From positions 1 through 5,100 of the forward strand of contig CAMAUH010000335.1 of assembly GCA_945861365.1 (NCBI GenBank): a stretch of 5,100 nucleotides of DNA. The letters are read 5' to 3'. The position numbers and the translations under genes are program-made. Below the pieces are notes generated by a model. The model worked only from the letters and a program-made list of their open reading frames with translations. It was not told the DNA's origin and did not search any database. Origin of the DNA: Candidatus Kuenenia stuttgartensis (GTDB lineage Bacteria; Planctomycetota; UBA1135; UBA2386). Positions 3,691 through 5,100 of the stretch are shown piece by piece; the stretch's first letter is position 1; the number at the start of each line of letters is the position of its first letter.

Positions 3691-5100
3691 ATGGACGCGC
3701 AGCCGGTCGTGCGCCACGCGCTGCCGACGCCGCATTGGCCGAACGCCGCCGACGCCGCGCGTTCGCTGCTGTTCGCGCCGCTGCCACTCGGCCCGCTGAC
3801 GACGACGTCGCGCACGTGGGTGCCGGCGATGGTGCCGTGGCGCGCGACCGAGGACGGCTTCGTGACGCCGCACGTGCTCGATTGGTACGGCCGCTTCGCC
3901 GACGGCGCGCCCGGCGTGCTGGTCGTCGAAGCCACCGGCATCCGCGACGTGCCGAGCGGCCCGTTGCTGCGCATCGGCCACGACCGCTTCGTACCGGGCC
4001 TGCGCGACCTCGTGCGCACCGTGCGCGAACGCAGCGGCGGCCGCACGCGCGTGTTCCTGCAGATCCTCGACTTCCTGTCGATCCGCCGCCGCCCGGAGCC
4101 GGCGAAGTTCTTCGCGCGCTTCCTCGCGATCACGCCGCGGCTCGTCGACGCGGTGCGCGAACGCTTCGGCGCCGCCGCCGCGGCCGATGAGGCGAACGTG
4201 CGCACACAGCTCGCCGCCTGCGACGACGCGACGCTGCGCACGCTGCTGACGCCGCGCGAGTACCGCGACTACGCACACGGCGCGCGCGAGGAGGTCAACG
4301 ACCTGCACATCCCCCACATACGCGAACTGCCGGCGGTGCTGCCCGAGCTGTTCGCTGCTGCCGCCGCGCGCGCGCGCGAGGCAGGCTTCGACGGCGTCGA
4401 ACTGCACTTCGCGCACGCCTACACGATGGCGTCGTTCCTGTCGCGCACCAACGTGCGCACCGACGGCTACGGCGGCTCGCTGGCGGCGCGCCAACGATTG
4501 CCGCTCGAAGTGATCGCCGCGGTTCGCGCGCGCATCGGCCGCGACGTCTGCCTGGGCACGCGCTACCTCGGCGACGAAGCGATCGCCAACGGCAGCGACG
4601 TCGACGACGCGATCGCACACGGCCTCGCGTTCGCACGCGCGGGCTTGGACTTCCTGTCGATCAGCAAGGGCGGCAAGTTCGACGACGCCAAGCAGCCGAA
4701 CGTCGGCGAGGCCGCGTATCCGTACACCGGCCCGTCGGGCCACGAGTGCATGCCGACGGTGCGCAGCGACGCGCGCGGGCCGTTCGGCCGCAACGTGCCC
4801 CTCGCGGCGGCGATCCGCGCCGCGCTGCGGGCGGCCGGACTGACGACGCCGGTGGTCACCGCCGGCGGCATCTGCGACTTCGCGCAGGCGGAAGGCATCC
4901 TGCAGCGCGGCGAGGCGGACCTGGTCGCGGCGGCGCGGCAGAGCCTCGCCGACCCGGATTGGTGGGAGAAGATGCGGCTCGGTCGCGGTGGCGAGGTGCG
5001 GCGCTGCCTGTTCACCAACTACTGCGAAGGGCTCGACCAGAAGCACAAGGAAGTGACGTGCCAGCTGTGGGACCGCGACTTCGCGGCGACAGACGCGGCT
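3691..5100 (+). CDS. Old Yellow Enzyme-family FMN oxidoreductase (C-terminus cut off)
   Basis: The frame is open from ATG 3691 to the right edge (470 residues, no stop). Old Yellow Enzyme-family proteins are TIM barrels with FMN that reduce activated C=C bonds using NAD(P)H. Visible signatures are RTWVPAMVPWRATEDG (41-56), the first barrel strand; VLVVEATG followed by GP; Gln124, expected to contact FMN; FDGVELHFAHAYTMASFLS (233-251) with H239, H242 and Y244 at the active site; N254 and RTDGYGGS (256-263); Arg291; VVTAGGI (388-394) and ADLVAAARQSLADPDWW (409-425), which bind the FMN phosphate. The usual QLxHxGR motif is replaced by QILDF, and the stretch from Gln124 to His239 is long. Near the end, C439, C445 and C457 resemble the Fe-S segment of 2,4-dienoyl-CoA reductases with one cysteine missing. 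Whether a C-terminal FAD domain follows cannot be seen. The start is one base after the TPR gene stop. Substrate unknown. Confidence 0.93.
   Translation, partial: MDAQPVVRHALPTPHWPNAADAARSLLFAPLPLGPLTTTSRTWVPAMVPWRATEDGFVTPHVLDWYGRFADGAPGVLVVEATGIRDVPSGPLLRIGHDRFVPGLRDLVRTVRERSGGRTRVFLQILDFLSIRRRPEPAKFFARFLAITPRLVDAVRERFGAAAAADEANVRTQLAACDDATLRTLLTPREYRDYAHGAREEVNDLHIPHIRELPAVLPELFAAAAARAREAGFDGVELHFAHAYTMASFLSRTNVRTDGYGGSLAARQRLPLEVIAAVRARIGRDVCLGTRYLGDEAIANGSDVDDAIAHGLAFARAGLDFLSISKGGKFDDAKQPNVGEAAYPYTGPSGHECMPTVRSDARGPFGRNVPLAAAIRAALRAAGLTTPVVTAGGICDFAQAEGILQRGEADLVAAARQSLADPDWWEKMRLGRGGEVRRCLFTNYCEGLDQKHKEVTCQLWDRDFAATDAA

Noticed and set aside
1820..4241. Long - strand open frames (1820-3106 and 2847-4241)
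   Set aside because: Both are mirror frames of well-supported + strand genes, with no start signal or recognisable protein features.
4365..4378. Seven CG repeats as a possible Z-DNA or slippage site
   Set aside because: It falls inside the Ala/Arg-rich helix just before the OYE active-site motif and is explained by GCG and CGC codon choice.
3004..5046. 680-codon open frame on the - strand
   Set aside because: It lies opposite the TPR and OYE genes, which have clear motifs. Its translation is Arg/Ala/His-rich low-complexity without domains, typical of antisense frames in GC-rich codon usage.
1..5100. CRISPR array, tRNA/rRNA genes, insertion sequence or attachment site
   Set aside because: No spaced direct repeats, cloverleaf, terminal inverted repeats or transposase-like protein were seen on either strand.

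Overview
The window is a GC-rich (roughly two-thirds G+C), densely packed stretch from a Gram-negative bacterium. All supported genes lie on the + strand. Two probable lipoproteins with lipoboxes, a flagellar-type sigma factor, a CsgG-like protein and a TPR membrane protein suggest a diderm with flagella or a related export apparatus. The DUF3299-like and TPR fragments remind me of planctomycete and deltaproteobacterial (myxobacterial-type) proteins, but I cannot place the organism from sequence alone.

Layout: (1) 1-168, the C-terminal end of a gene, tentatively DUF3299. (2) 169-276, a 108-base gap with a weak sigma-28-like -10 element. (3) 277-2896, a tight six-gene run: a small two-helix membrane protein; an FliA/sigma-28-type sigma factor that starts with TTG inside the preceding stop; an unrecognised 78-residue hydrophilic protein; a 72-residue protein with a CxC motif; a coiled-coil lipoprotein; and a CsgG/TolB-N-like lipoprotein overlapping it by one base. 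(4) 2897-2957, a 61-base gap with a weak hairpin. (5) 2958-3689, a membrane-anchored TPR protein. (6) 3691 to the right edge, an Old Yellow Enzyme-family flavin oxidoreductase whose C-terminus is cut off by the window.

How the genes may work together: spacing and overlaps suggest that 277-2896 is one transcription unit. The sigma factor would direct expression of flagellar or related export genes. The two lipoproteins are placed where outer-membrane or periplasmic accessory parts of such a machine could be encoded. This link is inferred from context. The TPR protein and the flavin enzyme follow in the same direction, but nothing in their sequences ties them to motility.

The most unusual points are the sigma-factor-led set with two small unknown proteins and a lipoprotein pair, and the flavin enzyme. 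The latter keeps the OYE active-site motif but has an enlarged insert and only three cysteines where dienoyl-CoA-reductase relatives bind an Fe-S cluster with four.
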